A DNA stretch of 64,000 bases, taken from contig NZ_CP006842.1 in NCBI RefSeq assembly GCF_000626675.1, forward strand, positions 3,445,787-3,509,786. Direction: 5' to 3'. Below are positions 24,119-33,541 of this stretch, one piece after another. This DNA is from Corynebacterium glyciniphilum AJ 3170 (GTDB lineage: Bacteria > Actinomycetota > Actinomycetes > Mycobacteriales > Mycobacteriaceae). Numbering within the stretch: the stretch's first letter is position 1; every line of letters begins with the position of its first letter. The translations under genes and the position numbers were made by a program. Under the pieces are notes generated by a model. That model did not search any database and was not told the DNA's origin. It worked only from the letters and a program-made list of their open reading frames with translations.

Positions 24119-25642
24119 TCACACTCCCCTGCTGAGGTCCGAGAACTTCGAGTAGTGCAGCTGGTGTGCGACCTGGATCGTGCCGATGGGGCCACCGCGG
24201 TGCTTGGCCAGAATCAGGTCGGCCTCGCCGGCTCGCTCATGATCCCTGTTCTGGGCGTCCGGGCGGTTGATGAGGAGGACGATGTCGGCGTCCTGCTCCA
24301 GCGAGCCGGACTCACGCAGGTCCGACACACGCGGGAGCGCGTCGTCACCACGTGACTCCACGCCACGGTTCAGCTGCGAAATCGCGATCAAGGGCACGTC
24401 AACCTCCTTGGCAAGAAGCTTCAGCTGACGCGAGAACTCGGAAACCTCCTGCTGACGGGACTCGACCTTCTTACCCGAACTCATCAGCTGCAGGTAGTCG
24501 ACGACGATCAAGCCGAGGTCGTGCTTCTGCTTGAGCCGCCGTGCCTTGGCCCGGATTTCCGTCATCGTGAGGTTGGGTGAATCGTCGATGTAGATCGGCG
24601 CATTCTCGATGGCGGTGACCCGCTGGGTCAGTTTGTCCCACTGCGAGTCCACCATCTTGCCGCCACGCATCACCGACAGCGGCACTTCAGCCTCTGCGGA
24701 GAACACACGCATCATCACCTCAGATTTGCTCATCTCGAGGGAGAACAGCACCGAGGCACGATTCTGCTGAACCGACACCGAACGCATGAAGTCCATGGCC
24801 AGAGTGGACTTACCTACACCTGGACGGGCCGCGACGATGATCATCTGACCGCCGCGCAGACCGTTCGTCATCTCGTCGAGTTCGCTGAAGCCGGTGAGCA
24901 CCCCCTCACCCTGGCCATCACCGTTCTCAAGTGCATCCAGTTCGTCCATGGTGGACTCCAGCAGATCCTGGAGCACCATGTAGTCCTCCGACGCAGACTC
25001 GTTGGTGATGTTGAACATCTCCTGCTGCGCACGGTCCACGACACTCTCGAGCTCGTTCCCCTCCAGCCCGGAATAGCCGTACTGCACGATCCTGGTCCCC
25101 GCAGACACCAGACGGCGCAGGACGGCCTTCTCGGCGACGAGGTCCGCGTAGTAACCGGCATTGGCCGCGGTCGGGACTTTGGAGGACAGTTCGTGCAGAT
25201 ACGGTGCGCCACCCACGCTGTCGAGGATGGCGTTGTTGTCCAGCCGCCCTGCGAGGATCACGGGATCGACCTCCATGCCCTCGCCGTAGAGCTCAAGCAT
25301 GGTCTCATAGATCGTCCGGTGTGCCGGGCGGTAGAAATCGTCCGGACGAAGACGCTCGACGACATCAGCGATGGCGTCCTTACTCAGCATCATGCCACCG
25401 AGCACGCCCATCTCCGCCTCGGTGTTCTGCGGCATCTGTCGTGGCTCGGCGAATGCGCCACCTGCACCGGTGCCGGTGTCCCGTCGCTTGTAGCTTCCCC
25501 GCCCCCCGGAGCCACCCTGGCCGGACGGCTGCGCTGACGCGAAAGCCTCACTGTCCCACTGGTCAGGCTCCGGCGGCAGGGGAGCGTCCCCCATGTCGTC
25601 GGCGAAGCTGTCGCGTGCCCGTTCCGGTGTGCTCATGTCCAT
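24119..25642 (-). CDS. dnaB: Replicative DNA helicase DnaB
   Basis: 507 residues from the ATG at 25642 (an ATG at 25636 is equally possible). A flexible Gly-rich N-terminus of about 70 residues precedes the DnaB N-terminal domain (MPQNTEAEMGVLGGMML, about 70-170). The RecA-like motor has Walker A RPGVGKST at 273-280, the Walker B region LIVVDYLQLM and motif H4 near LLINRPDA. It unwinds the fork as a hexamer and interacts with primase. No intein is present. The upstream gap holds an unusual group of DnaA-box-like sites. The gene converges directly on the MarR gene. Confidence 0.95.
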   Translation of the reverse strand: MDMSTPERARDSFADDMGDAPLPPEPDQWDSEAFASAQPSGQGGSGGRGSYKRRDTGTGAGGAFAEPRQMPQNTEAEMGVLGGMMLSKDAIADVVERLRPDDFYRPAHRTIYETMLELYGEGMEVDPVILAGRLDNNAILDSVGGAPYLHELSSKVPTAANAGYYADLVAEKAVLRRLVSAGTRIVQYGYSGLEGNELESVVDRAQQEMFNITNESASEDYMVLQDLLESTMDELDALENGDGQGEGVLTGFSELDEMTNGLRGGQMIIVAARPGVGKSTLAMDFMRSVSVQQNRASVLFSLEMSKSEVMMRVFSAEAEVPLSVMRGGKMVDSQWDKLTQRVTAIENAPIYIDDSPNLTMTEIRAKARRLKQKHDLGLIVVDYLQLMSSGKKVESRQQEVSEFSRQLKLLAKEVDVPLIAISQLNRGVESRGDDALPRVSDLRESGSLEQDADIVLLINRPDAQNRDHERAGEADLILAKHRGGPIGTIQVAHQLHYSKFSDLSRGV

Positions 25643-25711
25643 GATTCTAGCCCCCTCCTCGCACTTCCTCGGCCTCCGGATAATCCTACGCGACGCACTA
25701 CGGCGGGAAAG

Positions 25712-26031
25712 TTGTCCACAGGTGGTGTGCGTGAACTGTGGAGAAAATGTGCGCTCGTCCGCATCCGCGCAGTTCCGCTTGTGGATAACCTGTGGACAGA
25801 AACCGTACTGACCTGCCTTTATTCGCAAACACGCTGGTGAACGACCCAAAAGTGTGAAATATAAACACGGTGGCACCGTGGACAACATGTGTAACCGCAG
25901 GCCAAGCGAGAGCATCGCAGCATTCTCCGAGGTCACGGCATAACTAAATATGCGCATAAATCCCGAATATCGACGGAGGCTATCCCGAGTTGTCCACAGT
26001 TATCCACAGGGCGGTGATGTCCTGTGCACAA
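25712..26031. promoter_or_regulatory. Cluster of DnaA-box-like sites upstream of dnaB
   Basis: Within the 625-nt gap between dnaB and rplI are two perfect TTATCCACA boxes (26000-26008 on plus; 25780-25788 on minus). Near matches are TTGTCCACA at 25712-25720 and 25990-25998, CTGTCCACA on minus at 25791-25799, and TTGTGCACA on minus at 26023-26031. A/T-rich stretches lie between them (25850-25980). The sites fall in the dnaB promoter/leader side, so DnaA control of dnaB or local DnaA titration is plausible. Farther right, 26182 and 26203 begin a short 21-bp-spaced repeat of TGTCTARG. Confidence 0.6.
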
Positions 26032-26062
26032 CAGTACCGGTGAGCGCGTGCCCGGATACGCC

Positions 26063-26103
26063 ACAGGCCCGCCGACCGGTCGGAATGACCGGGGCGGGCC
26101 TGT
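26063..26103 (-). terminator. Terminator of the rpsF-ssb-rplI group
   Basis: Stem ACAGGCCCGCC pairs with GGCGGGCCTGT, and inside it CCGGTC pairs with GACCGG around GGAAT, with a GA bulge. It lies about 165 nt after the rplI stop. The long stem without a T-run is typical for high-GC genomes. Confidence 0.7.
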
Positions 26104-26267
26104 CTGGCGATGCTGTTGTCTTACAGATGGTGGCGTTCTTCGCCGCCTGTGCGGATACCCGGACTGCGGACACACGCCGGTTGTCTAGGCCGGGACCCCG
26201 GGTGTCTAAGCCGGGGGTGTCCGAAGAACCGTAGCGGGTTCCTGCGACAGGGGAGACGAGGAGAGAA

Positions 26268-26723
26268 CTACTTCTCTGCGACGACCTTGAAGTTCAGCGA
26301 CGCGACGACCTGCGGGTGCAGCTTCACGTCGACGTTGTAGGAACCGGTCGCCTTGACGTCACCCTGGTTCAGGACGATGGTGCGCTTGTCGAGCTCGCGA
26401 CCGCCTGCAGCCTTCACGGCAGCGGCGACGTCCTCGGCGGTGACAGAGCCGAACAGCTTGCCCTGCTCCGAGGTACGCACGGTGACCGTGACGTTGTTCA
26501 GGCGGTCGATCTCGCCCTTGACCTCGCGGGCGTGGTCGAGGTCGCGAATGACCTTGTCCTGCTGGGCACGGCGGATGTTCTCCACCTGACGCTCAGCGCC
26601 ACGGGTGGCGGTGATGGCGTAGCCGCGCGGCAGCAGGAAGTTGCGTCCGTAGCCGGCCTTGACCTCGACGATGTCACCGGGGACACCGAGGTTGTCGACG
26701 GCGGCGGTGAGGATCAGCTTCAT
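26268..26723 (-). CDS. rplI: 50S ribosomal protein bL9
   Basis: 151 residues from the ATG at 26723. The N-terminal domain MKLILTAAVDNLG...GDIVEVKAGYGRNFLLPRG carries the L9 signature (key: GDIVEVK and GYGRNFLLP). A long connecting helix and the C-terminal domain with GKLFGSVTAEDVA follow. It binds 23S rRNA at the base of the L1 stalk. The longer frame to 27041 is only ssb read in another frame. It lies 64 nt after ssb. The rpsR gene that separates ssb and rplI in mycobacteria is absent here. Confidence 0.96.
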   Translation of the reverse strand: MKLILTAAVDNLGVPGDIVEVKAGYGRNFLLPRGYAITATRGAERQVENIRRAQQDKVIRDLDHAREVKGEIDRLNNVTVTVRTSEQGKLFGSVTAEDVAAAVKAAGGRELDKRTIVLNQGDVKATGSYNVDVKLHPQVVASLNFKVVAEK

Positions 26724-26787
26724 GATCCGTAGCCTTTCATGGTTTCGGTAGATCCCGAGGGATCCGGGGGTGAACTCACACGGCAGA

Positions 26788-27414
26788 TCAGAACGGCGGT
26801 TCGTCGCCGCCGTCGAAACCGGACTGCGGAGCGGAGTTCCACGGGTCATCGTCCGGCGCGGCGTTGCGCCCGCCGAACCCACCCTGGTTACCGGCGTTAC
26901 CGCCGTAACCCTGGCTGGGCTGACCACCCTGGTTTCCCTGCTGACCGCCGAAACCACCCTGGCTTCGGTTTCCACCGAAGCCTCCCTGGTTGCCGGCCTG
27001 GCCGCCGCCCTGCGGGGCCTGCTGGCCACCGAAGTTCCCACCCTGGCGGGGGGTCTTGGTGACCTGGGTCGTGGCGTACTTCAGGGACGGACCGACCTCG
27101 TCGGCCTCGACCTCGAACACGGTGCGCTTCTCGCCCTCACGGGTCTCGAAGGAGCGCTGCCGCAGCCGACCAGTGACAATAACCCGGTCACCCTTGGTGA
27201 GCGAGTTCGCCACGTTCTCGGCCGCCTGCCGCCACACGTTGCATTGAAGGAACAGTGCTTCGCCGTCCACCCACTGATTCGACTGGGAATCAAACCGGCG
27301 CGGCGTGGAGGCCACACGGAAGTTCGCGACGGCGGAACCGCTGGGGGTGTACCTCAGCTCGGGATCCGCGACGAGATTTCCGACGACGGTGATCGGGGTG
27401 TCTCCCTGTGCCAT
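26788..27414 (-). CDS. ssb: Single-stranded DNA-binding protein
   Basis: 208 residues. The OB fold occupies about 1-115 ([18 protein letters not shown]...[18 protein letters not shown]). A long Gly/Gln/Asn-rich linker with repeats of the form NQGGFGG follows, about 120-190, and the acidic tip ends GGDEPPF, which recruits replication and repair partners. It works as a tetramer coating single-stranded DNA. It sits between rpsF and rplI on the minus strand and is probably transcribed with both. Confidence 0.96.
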   Translation of the reverse strand: MAQGDTPITVVGNLVADPELRYTPSGSAVANFRVASTPRRFDSQSNQWVDGEALFLQCNVWRQAAENVANSLTKGDRVIVTGRLRQRSFETREGEKRTVFEVEADEVGPSLKYATTQVTKTPRQGGNFGGQQAPQGGGQAGNQGGFGGNRSQGGFGGQQGNQGGQPSQGYGGNAGNQGGFGGRNAAPDDDPWNSAPQSGFDGGDEPPF

Positions 27415-27479
27415 GTCAGTTTCTCCTGTCAGTCGATGTCAGTGTCGGTTCGACGTTGATGCAGATGCCGCGAAGACGC

Positions 27480-27770
27480 TTACTTGGCGTCCTTGCGCAG
27501 CACCTTCGTGCGCATGATGATGTCGTTCAGGTTCAGAACGCGGTCGAGCTCCTGGACGGTGGCCGACTCACAGTTCAGGTCGACGACAGCGTAGATGCCC
27601 TCGTCCTGCTTGTTGATCGGGTACTCCAGGCGACGCTTGCCCCAGATGTCAACCTTGTCGACCGTACCGTTGTCCTTGCGGACCGTCTCCAGGAACTTGT
27701 CCAGGGACGGGGAAACGGTGCGCTCATCCTGTGACGGGTCGATGATAATCATCATCTCGTATTGACGCAC
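27480..27770 (-). CDS. rpsF: 30S ribosomal protein bS6
   Basis: 96 residues if translation begins at the GTG at 27770, which places [13 protein letters not shown] exactly where actinobacterial S6 proteins start. An ATG at 27779 directly behind AGGAGGTG would add three residues. The body [23 protein letters not shown] (in outline IYAVVDL and LDRVLNLND) is typical. It binds 16S rRNA in the platform with bS18. It is the first gene of the rpsF-ssb-rplI group. Confidence 0.94.
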   Translation of the reverse strand: MRQYEMMIIIDPSQDERTVSPSLDKFLETVRKDNGTVDKVDIWGKRRLEYPINKQDEGIYAVVDLNCESATVQELDRVLNLNDIIMRTKVLRKDAK

Positions 27771-27890
27771 GGACCTCATCACCTCCTGTGGTCTAGTGTT
27801 TTTTCGGCCGTGACCGGGAGTGGTTACGGCAGGAGGGTTCGTTGCGTCAGCAACCTGATCAGGATACACGCCACACGCCGTCTACCCAAG

Positions 27891-28091
27891 TTATCCGGAC
27901 GCAGGTCCCGCCGTCCCCCAGAACACGGCGACGATCACAGGGACCACCGTGATGAAGACGATCGCTGCACCGAACAAACTCCAGATCACCGCAGGGCGAC
28001 GCTTCGCCATGAAACTGGCGAAGGATCCGCCGAACAGCAGGAATCCGATGAAGACGCTGCCCATGGTGATCAGCAGCTCTGTACTGGACAT
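27891..28091 (-). CDS. Small two-span membrane protein of unknown function
   Basis: 66 residues. Two hydrophobic helices, TMGSVFIGFLLFGGSFASF and VIWSLFGAAIVFITVVPVI, are joined by the basic loop MAKRRPA, so both ends should face the outside. I do not recognise a family. It starts 12 nt after the ponA stop on the same strand and is probably transcribed with it. A helper role for the class A penicillin-binding protein is possible but unproven. Confidence 0.7.
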   Translation of the reverse strand: MSSTELLITMGSVFIGFLLFGGSFASFMAKRRPAVIWSLFGAAIVFITVVPVIVAVFWGTAGPASG

Positions 28092-28103
28092 AATCGCCGC
28101 AGA

Positions 28104-30263
28104 TCAGAGGTTGTTGAGGAAGTCGTCGATCATCCGTCCGATGTCGGTGTCCTGTCCGGTGCCGTTACCGGTGTCGGCCCCGGTGTCCGGAACATCGTTC
28201 GCGGCACCGCCCGTATCCTCGCCGCCTTCGGCAGCGCCACCACCGGTGCCACCGCCGGCGCCAGCACCGCCCTGCATCTCGGAGGAGCCGCTGCTGGACG
28301 CTGACCCGGCCTGCGGATCCTGGACAACCGGCACCGAGCTGTCGAACTGTTCGATGTCGTCGTTGACGAGTGCCTCGTTCATGAAGCCCTGCCAGATGTC
28401 CGACGGCGATTGTGAACCGTACATGGAACCGCCGTAGCGACCGTCCATCAGAGGCTGGCCGTCGGTATCGCCGATCCACACGGCCGTCGCCAGTTGCGGG
28501 GTCGAGCCGATCATCCAGGCGTCCTTGTTCTGCCCGGTGTCACCCAACTGGGCGGTACCTGTCTTCGCGGCGCTCGGGCGACCGTTGGCCAGGGAGTGCC
28601 CGTTGGAGTAGGCCGCGATCGGACCCATGGCAGCGATCACCTCGTCAGCGACCTCGGGCTGGACCACCTGGGTGGATTCCATACCCGTGTTGTCCATCAG
28701 CATCTCACCGTCGGAGGTCTCGACCTTCCAGACGAAGTGGGCGGGAATGTACCGGCCCTGGTTGGTCAACGTCGCCAGTGCGGAGGCCATGTCAATCGGC
28801 CGGGACTGGTACTGACCAAGGGTGATGCCCTCGTACGGGGTGCCGCCGTTTTCGCGCAGCGTCTCACCGATGCCCGGGAGTTCCTCGGCGACGCCGAGAC
28901 GGTGCGCCATGTCGGCGACGTCCTGAGGGCCACCGTTGAGGTCGCGGGCGACACGGATGAACGACGTGTTCAGCGAACGCTTGAGTGCCTCCGCCATCGA
29001 ACAGGTGCCGCAGGACTCACCCTCGACATTGTTCACCTCGGTCGCACCGGTGGTGACGGGGGAGGAGTCGTAGGGGGTCGACGTCGAGATGCCCTGCTCG
29101 ACAGCCGCAGCCATCGTGAAGATCTTGAATGTCGAACCGGTCTGGAGTCCGGCGTTGGCCCAGTCCAGACCGGTGGGATCGTCTCCACCGTAGTAGGCAC
29201 GGACACCACCTGTATTCGGGTCGATCGCCACACCTGCCGACCGGACGGTGTCAGCCTGGGCGTCCATCGCGCTGTGAACGTTCTCCACCATTGCGCGCTG
29301 GTGGTTGGCGTCGATGGTCGTGGTGATCTTCAGGCCACCGGTATTCACTGCCTCCTCGGTGATGCCGTTGGCATTCAGTTCAGCGAGGACCTGGCTCTTG
29401 ATCAGACCGTTGGTGCCTTCTGCCACGGAGCCGGAATCAACCTCCGCCGGATCGATGACCTCGGGGTAGACCATCTCATCACGTTCCTGTCGACTGACCG
29501 ACCCCATGCCCACGAGACCATCAGCGACGTAGTTCCACCGCTGTTCTGCCTCTGGACGGTTGGTCCACGGGTCAAGCTGACTGGGACGTTGGATGGAGGC
29601 CGCAAGTACCGCGCCCTCCGCCGGAGTGAGTTCCTGGATCGGCTTGTTGAAGTAGGCACGAGAAGCCGCGGAGATCCCGTAGGCGTTCCGGCCGAAGTAG
29701 ATCGTGTTGAGGTAGGCCTCGAGGATCTCGTCCTTCGACCACTCGCGGGACATCTTCGAGGAGATCACCAGCTCCTTACCCTTACGGACCAGGCTGCGCT
29801 CGTCACCGACCACCGCGTTCTTCACGTACTGCTGGGTGATCGTGGAACCGCCGCCGGCATCCTCGCCGGTGAGTTGGCCGAGTGCGGCACGTCCGAAACC
29901 AGTGATCGAGAAGCCGGGATTGTCGTAGAAATCCCGGTCCTCGGCAGAGAGGACGGCATTACGCACAGGTTCGGGGATCTCCTCGATATCCACGTTCTGA
30001 CGGTTACCCTCGGGAGGGACGATGCGGGCCAGTTCGGTCGTGCCGTCGTTGGCGAAGATCTGGGAGATCTGGTTGTTAACCAGTTCCTCCGGCTGCGGCA
30101 CCTTCGTCACCGAGTACGCGGCGAAGAACGTCACCAGCGGCACCACGATCAGCACGGCCAGAACTGCTGCCACTGAGGCGAAGAGACGACGCCACACCGG
30201 CTTGCGCGTACGCGTGCGTTGCCGCTTCGTGGAGTCGTTGGGGGTGGTCGAGTCGTTAGTCAC
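28104..30263 (-). CDS. ponA: Class A penicillin-binding protein (bifunctional)
   Basis: 719 residues. A basic N-terminus and one membrane anchor (about 29-50) precede a GT51 transglycosylase domain with catalytic Glu108 in AEDRDFY and the block GGSTITQQYVKN. The transpeptidase has the nucleophile motif STFK (Ser377), SLN at 430-432 and KTGT at 567-570. A low-complexity Gly/Ser/Thr tail fills the last 75 residues or so. It polymerises and crosslinks peptidoglycan outside the membrane. It overlaps the upstream DUF5318 gene by 4 nt and is followed by the 66-residue membrane protein. Confidence 0.95.
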   Translation of the reverse strand: MTNDSTTPNDSTKRQRTRTRKPVWRRLFASVAAVLAVLIVVPLVTFFAAYSVTKVPQPEELVNNQISQIFANDGTTELARIVPPEGNRQNVDIEEIPEPVRNAVLSAEDRDFYDNPGFSITGFGRAALGQLTGEDAGGGSTITQQYVKNAVVGDERSLVRKGKELVISSKMSREWSKDEILEAYLNTIYFGRNAYGISAASRAYFNKPIQELTPAEGAVLAASIQRPSQLDPWTNRPEAEQRWNYVADGLVGMGSVSRQERDEMVYPEVIDPAEVDSGSVAEGTNGLIKSQVLAELNANGITEEAVNTGGLKITTTIDANHQRAMVENVHSAMDAQADTVRSAGVAIDPNTGGVRAYYGGDDPTGLDWANAGLQTGSTFKIFTMAAAVEQGISTSTPYDSSPVTTGATEVNNVEGESCGTCSMAEALKRSLNTSFIRVARDLNGGPQDVADMAHRLGVAEELPGIGETLRENGGTPYEGITLGQYQSRPIDMASALATLTNQGRYIPAHFVWKVETSDGEMLMDNTGMESTQVVQPEVADEVIAAMGPIAAYSNGHSLANGRPSAAKTGTAQLGDTGQNKDAWMIGSTPQLATAVWIGDTDGQPLMDGRYGGSMYGSQSPSDIWQGFMNEALVNDDIEQFDSSVPVVQDPQAGSASSSGSSEMQGGAGAGGGTGGGAAEGGEDTGGAANDVPDTGADTGNGTGQDTDIGRMIDDFLNNL

Positions 30264-30724
30264 GTGGCTGTTCTCTCCGTACTGGAATTACCGGCACCGT
30301 ACATGTCTTCCCTGATGAGATGGTTCCATCCACAGCGGAGGCAGACCTCCACCGTGTGGACGGCCACCCCGCTCCCGGATCCTCCGACAGGGGCTGCGCC
30401 GGCACGGTCCGTAGCAGACCGTCCGACGCCGTCAGGAAACAGGGTAGCGAGGATAGCGCCAATCTCCGAAAGACTACGCGCCGTTCCCGATTTTTCCCCC
30501 ATTGCCGCTCCGTGGATCCACAGGCTTTCGCGAAGACCCGCTGCGCCACAGACAGGGCACGGGCGGTCGACACGGTAACCCAAGACCTCTGCCGAGGACA
30601 TGAGACCACGGTCGGCGTCACAGACGTCCGAACGTCGCCGGTCACCCTGCCGTAGCGCACGCAGGGTCCGCTGACGGTCCAGGTCGTGGGAGACGGTGTG
30701 GACGGGCTGCACTGAGGTCGACAT
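30260..30724 (-). CDS. DUF5318 zinc-ribbon-like protein
   Basis: 154 residues from the ATG at 30724 (MSTSVQPVH); the rest of the frame to 30907 lies in the ino1 promoter and gene start. After a helical basic segment come CPVCG and, about 65 residues later, CLRCG. This paired CxxC layout suggests a zinc ribbon. The actinobacterial family is DUF5318, without a known function. Its stop overlaps the ponA start by 4 nt, so production is coupled to peptidoglycan synthase. It is divergent from ino1. Confidence 0.82.
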   Translation of the reverse strand: MSTSVQPVHTVSHDLDRQRTLRALRQGDRRRSDVCDADRGLMSSAEVLGYRVDRPCPVCGAAGLRESLWIHGAAMGEKSGTARSLSEIGAILATLFPDGVGRSATDRAGAAPVGGSGSGVAVHTVEVCLRCGWNHLIREDMYGAGNSSTERTAT

Positions 30725-30761
30725 GATGCGGGCCATTCTATCCGGTTTCCAGCCCCAGGTG

Positions 30762-30793
30762 AATCGGTCAAGACCACACGTTAACCGGTCAAG
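30762..30793. promoter_or_regulatory. Direct repeats in the ino1 promoter
   Basis: AATCGGTCAAG (30762-30772) and AACCGGTCAAG (30783-30793) repeat at exactly 21 bp, which is two helical turns. They lie in the 130-nt gap between divergent DUF5318 and ino1 and are likely binding sites for a regulator on one face of the DNA. In C. glutamicum the LacI-type IpsA controls ino1; whether this is its site is unknown. Confidence 0.5.
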
Positions 30794-30854
30794 TTGCTTT
30801 CCACCCCACGTCAGGCCGTGTTTTTCAACCCGTAGAGGGCTAACGTCCGGAGCC

Positions 30855-31961
30855 ATGAGTTCACAGGACAACACCTCCATCAAGCTGGCCATCGCCGGCA
30901 TCGGCAATTGCGCTACCTCACTGCTCCAGGGGCTGGAGTTCTACAAGGACACCCCGGACGACGACACCGTCCCCGGCCTCATGCACGTCCGCTTCGGCGA
31001 CTATCACGTGCGCGACATCGAACTGGTCGCCGCCTACGACGTCGACGCCGACAAAGTCGGCAAAGACGTCTCCATCGCGACGGAGTCCGGCCAGAACTGC
31101 ACGATCAAGATCTGCGATCTTCCGGAGCTGGGGATCACCGTCCGCCGCGGCCACACCGCCGACGGCCTGGGCAAGTACTACCGGGAGACCATCGAGGAGT
31201 CGACCGAACCCGACGCCACCCACGATGAGATCGTCGACCACCTGCGGGAAACCGGTGCCGACGTCCTCGTGTCCTACCTGCCGGTGGGTTCGGAGGAGGC
31301 CGACAAGTTCTACGCTCAGTGCGCCATCGACGCCGGGGTAGCCTTCGTCAACGCCCTGCCGGTCTTCATCGCCTCCGATCCGGAATGGGCGAAGAAGTTC
31401 GAGGATGCCGGCATCCCCATCGTCGGCGACGACATCAAGAGCCAGGTCGGCGCAACCATCACCCACCGCGTGCTCGCCCGGCTCTTCGAGGAGCGCGGCG
31501 TGACCGTGGACCGCACCTACCAGCTCAACGTCGGCGGCAACATGGACTTCAAGAACATGCTGGAACGCGACCGCCTCGAATCGAAGAAGGTCTCCAAGAC
31601 CCAGGCGGTGACCTCAAACCTCACCGGCGCCCTCTCGGGAAAGATCGACGACCGTAACGTCCACATCGGCCCGTCCGACTACGTGCAGTGGCTCGACGAC
31701 CGCAAGTGGGCCTTCATCCGTCTGGAAGGCCGCGCGTTCGGCGACGCACCCATCAGCCTGGAGTACAAGCTCGAGGTCTGGGACTCCCCGAACTCTGCCG
31801 GTATCATCATCGACGCCGTACGCGCGGCGAAGATCGCCAAGGACCGTGGACTCGGTGGACCTGTCGACCCGGCGTCGACCTACCTGATGAAGTCCCCCCG
31901 CATCCAGCACCCGGACGACAAGGGCCGTGCCGATCTCGAGTCTTTCATCTCGGGGTCCTGA
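30855..31961 (+). CDS. ino1: Inositol-3-phosphate synthase
   Basis: 368 residues from the ATG at 30855. The NAD-binding motif GIGNCATSL is near 15-23. The C-terminal catalytic part includes [18 protein letters not shown] and the [14 protein letters not shown] block characteristic of the actinobacterial/archaeal type. It converts glucose-6-phosphate to inositol-3-phosphate, the precursor of phosphatidylinositol, mannosylated lipids and mycothiol. The frame opens earlier, but the peptide before MSSQDN is not homologous. It stands upstream of malR and uspA, with its own promoter region bearing 21-bp repeats. Confidence 0.95.
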   Translation: MSSQDNTSIKLAIAGIGNCATSLLQGLEFYKDTPDDDTVPGLMHVRFGDYHVRDIELVAAYDVDADKVGKDVSIATESGQNCTIKICDLPELGITVRRGHTADGLGKYYRETIEESTEPDATHDEIVDHLRETGADVLVSYLPVGSEEADKFYAQCAIDAGVAFVNALPVFIASDPEWAKKFEDAGIPIVGDDIKSQVGATITHRVLARLFEERGVTVDRTYQLNVGGNMDFKNMLERDRLESKKVSKTQAVTSNLTGALSGKIDDRNVHIGPSDYVQWLDDRKWAFIRLEGRAFGDAPISLEYKLEVWDSPNSAGIIIDAVRAAKIAKDRGLGGPVDPASTYLMKSPRIQHPDDKGRADLESFISGS

Positions 31962-32076
31962 TCACCCCAATTGTAGGCCGGTGATATCCCTCTGACCTGC
32001 CAGGGTAGGGAACTTCACTGACCTAAAAGTGGTGCCAGTATACCTTTCAGGAGCAAAGCACGGTAGATTGGTGGGC

Positions 32077-32529
32077 ATGACCGCTACCCCGTCTGAAGTC
32101 GCGAAGCGCCTGCGGCCCGTCGTCACCCGGATGTACCTGTTGTACTTCCGCCAGACCACGCAGTCCAGCATCAGTACCGCGCAGCTCTCCATCATGATGA
32201 ACCTCCAGACTCACGGTGCTCTGCGCATCAGCCAGATCGCCGACCTGGAGTCGATCCGGATGCCCACCGCATCCAATGCGATCAACCACCTTGAATCGCT
32301 GGGGCTGGTCTCCCGCGTCCGCGACGTGAGTGACCGCCGCGGTGTGCGCGTGAAGCTCACGGACCTCGGCAGGACCGAGCTGACCCGTATCGGCGACGAA
32401 CGTGACAAGCAGATGGCGAACATCCTCGCCGTCCTCGACCCGGAGCAGCTGGAGAAGGTACAGGAGTTCATCCCGACCCTGGAGGCCGGCATGGAGGTCT
32501 TCGACTCCCGTCGCATGGGGGAGAAGTAG
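32077..32529 (+). CDS. malR: MarR-family regulator, MalR-like
   Basis: 150 residues from the ATG at 32077. Winged-helix segments are visible: STAQLSIMMNLQTHGALRI, IADLESIRMPTASNAINHLES (recognition helix) and the wing RVRDVSDRRGVRVKLTDLG. It lies 3 nt before a universal stress protein gene and downstream of ino1, the same partners as MalR (cg3315) in C. glutamicum, a regulator of envelope remodelling. The symbol rests on this synteny. No palindrome in the short upstream gap is convincing. Confidence 0.8.
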   Translation: MTATPSEVAKRLRPVVTRMYLLYFRQTTQSSISTAQLSIMMNLQTHGALRISQIADLESIRMPTASNAINHLESLGLVSRVRDVSDRRGVRVKLTDLGRTELTRIGDERDKQMANILAVLDPEQLEKVQEFIPTLEAGMEVFDSRRMGEK

Positions 32530-32532
32530 CCG

Positions 32533-33489
32533 GTGACTCCGCTGCGAGTGCTGCTGGCCTGGCGTCCCGACGGGGATCCCGACGGCGCCGACACCAACAC
32601 CGGCACTGACACCGCGGCATTCGTCTCCTGGCTCTCCAGAACCGCCGAGATCACCGTCAAACCAGTGACCGTGATCCCCCGGATCTGGCCTGAAGGCGTC
32701 GACCGTGTCGACGCCTCCGACGCTGCTGCCGTACAACGGTTCGAGGAGTGGGCGGCGGCGGAATCGACCGCCTGCCATGCCGCGGCCCGCACCGCCCTCA
32801 TCGATGCCGGAGTGCCGGAGTCGATGATCGATGACAGCGACGAGCTTCTCCACAGCCACTCGGAGACGACGGCCCTGATCCGTTCCGCCGAGGAGTTCGG
32901 TGCGGACCTCATTGTCGTCGGTTCCCGCTTCGGGACCTCCGGTGGCCCCGTCGGACGCTTCCGGGCAGGTTCGACCGCAGACGCACTGTTGCACTGCGCA
33001 CCCCTGCCCGTAGTCACCGTGCCACGCACCCCGACATTGTCGAAGCACGGTGTCACCCGCGTCAGCTGCGCCTACGTCGACAACGAGCAGTCCCATCAGG
33101 CTCTCCGGAAGGCCGCGGACCTGGCGTCACGCTGGGGCGTCCCACTCCGGCTCGTCGCCTTCAGCCCTACCGGCGCATCGATGTACCCCACCCTCACACC
33201 GTTCCCTGATGCCACTGAGGCGGATGAACGTTGGCGCGGACAGGCACTCGACATCCTCGCCCGCGGCCGGGAACGTGCCGAGGAGCGTCACCCGGACCTG
33301 CGTGTCGAGACCGAAGTCGGCTCCGGGCCCGGATGGAGCGGCGCGATGGACGACGTCCACTGGAAGAAGGGTGAGATCCTCGTGGTCGGGTCCTCCGTCC
33401 TCGGCGCCTTCAACCGGGTCTTCATCGGCCCGTCCACCAACCAGCTCCTCGCACACTCACCCGCACCGGTTCTCGTCAGTCCGGTCTGA
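32533..33489 (+). CDS. Tandem universal stress protein (UspA type)
   Basis: 318 residues, starting GTG only 3 nt after malR. Two Usp domains are joined. The first ends with GADLIVVGSRFGTSGGPVGRFRAGSTADALL, whose ATP-loop form is GSRxG..GPxGRFxxGS. The second has EILVVGSSVLGAFNRVFIGPSTNQLLAHSPAPVLV. Both domains are therefore of the ATP-binding kind, at least in outline. Usp proteins protect under starvation or stress by largely unknown routes. Co-transcription with malR is likely. Confidence 0.9.
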   Translation: MTPLRVLLAWRPDGDPDGADTNTGTDTAAFVSWLSRTAEITVKPVTVIPRIWPEGVDRVDASDAAAVQRFEEWAAAESTACHAAARTALIDAGVPESMIDDSDELLHSHSETTALIRSAEEFGADLIVVGSRFGTSGGPVGRFRAGSTADALLHCAPLPVVTVPRTPTLSKHGVTRVSCAYVDNEQSHQALRKAADLASRWGVPLRLVAFSPTGASMYPTLTPFPDATEADERWRGQALDILARGRERAEERHPDLRVETEVGSGPGWSGAMDDVHWKKGEILVVGSSVLGAFNRVFIGPSTNQLLAHSPAPVLVSPV

Positions 33490-33541
33490 GCACCCGGCGA
33501 TAGCCGACCGGCGGCATCCACGGGCTAGACTCGGAGACATC

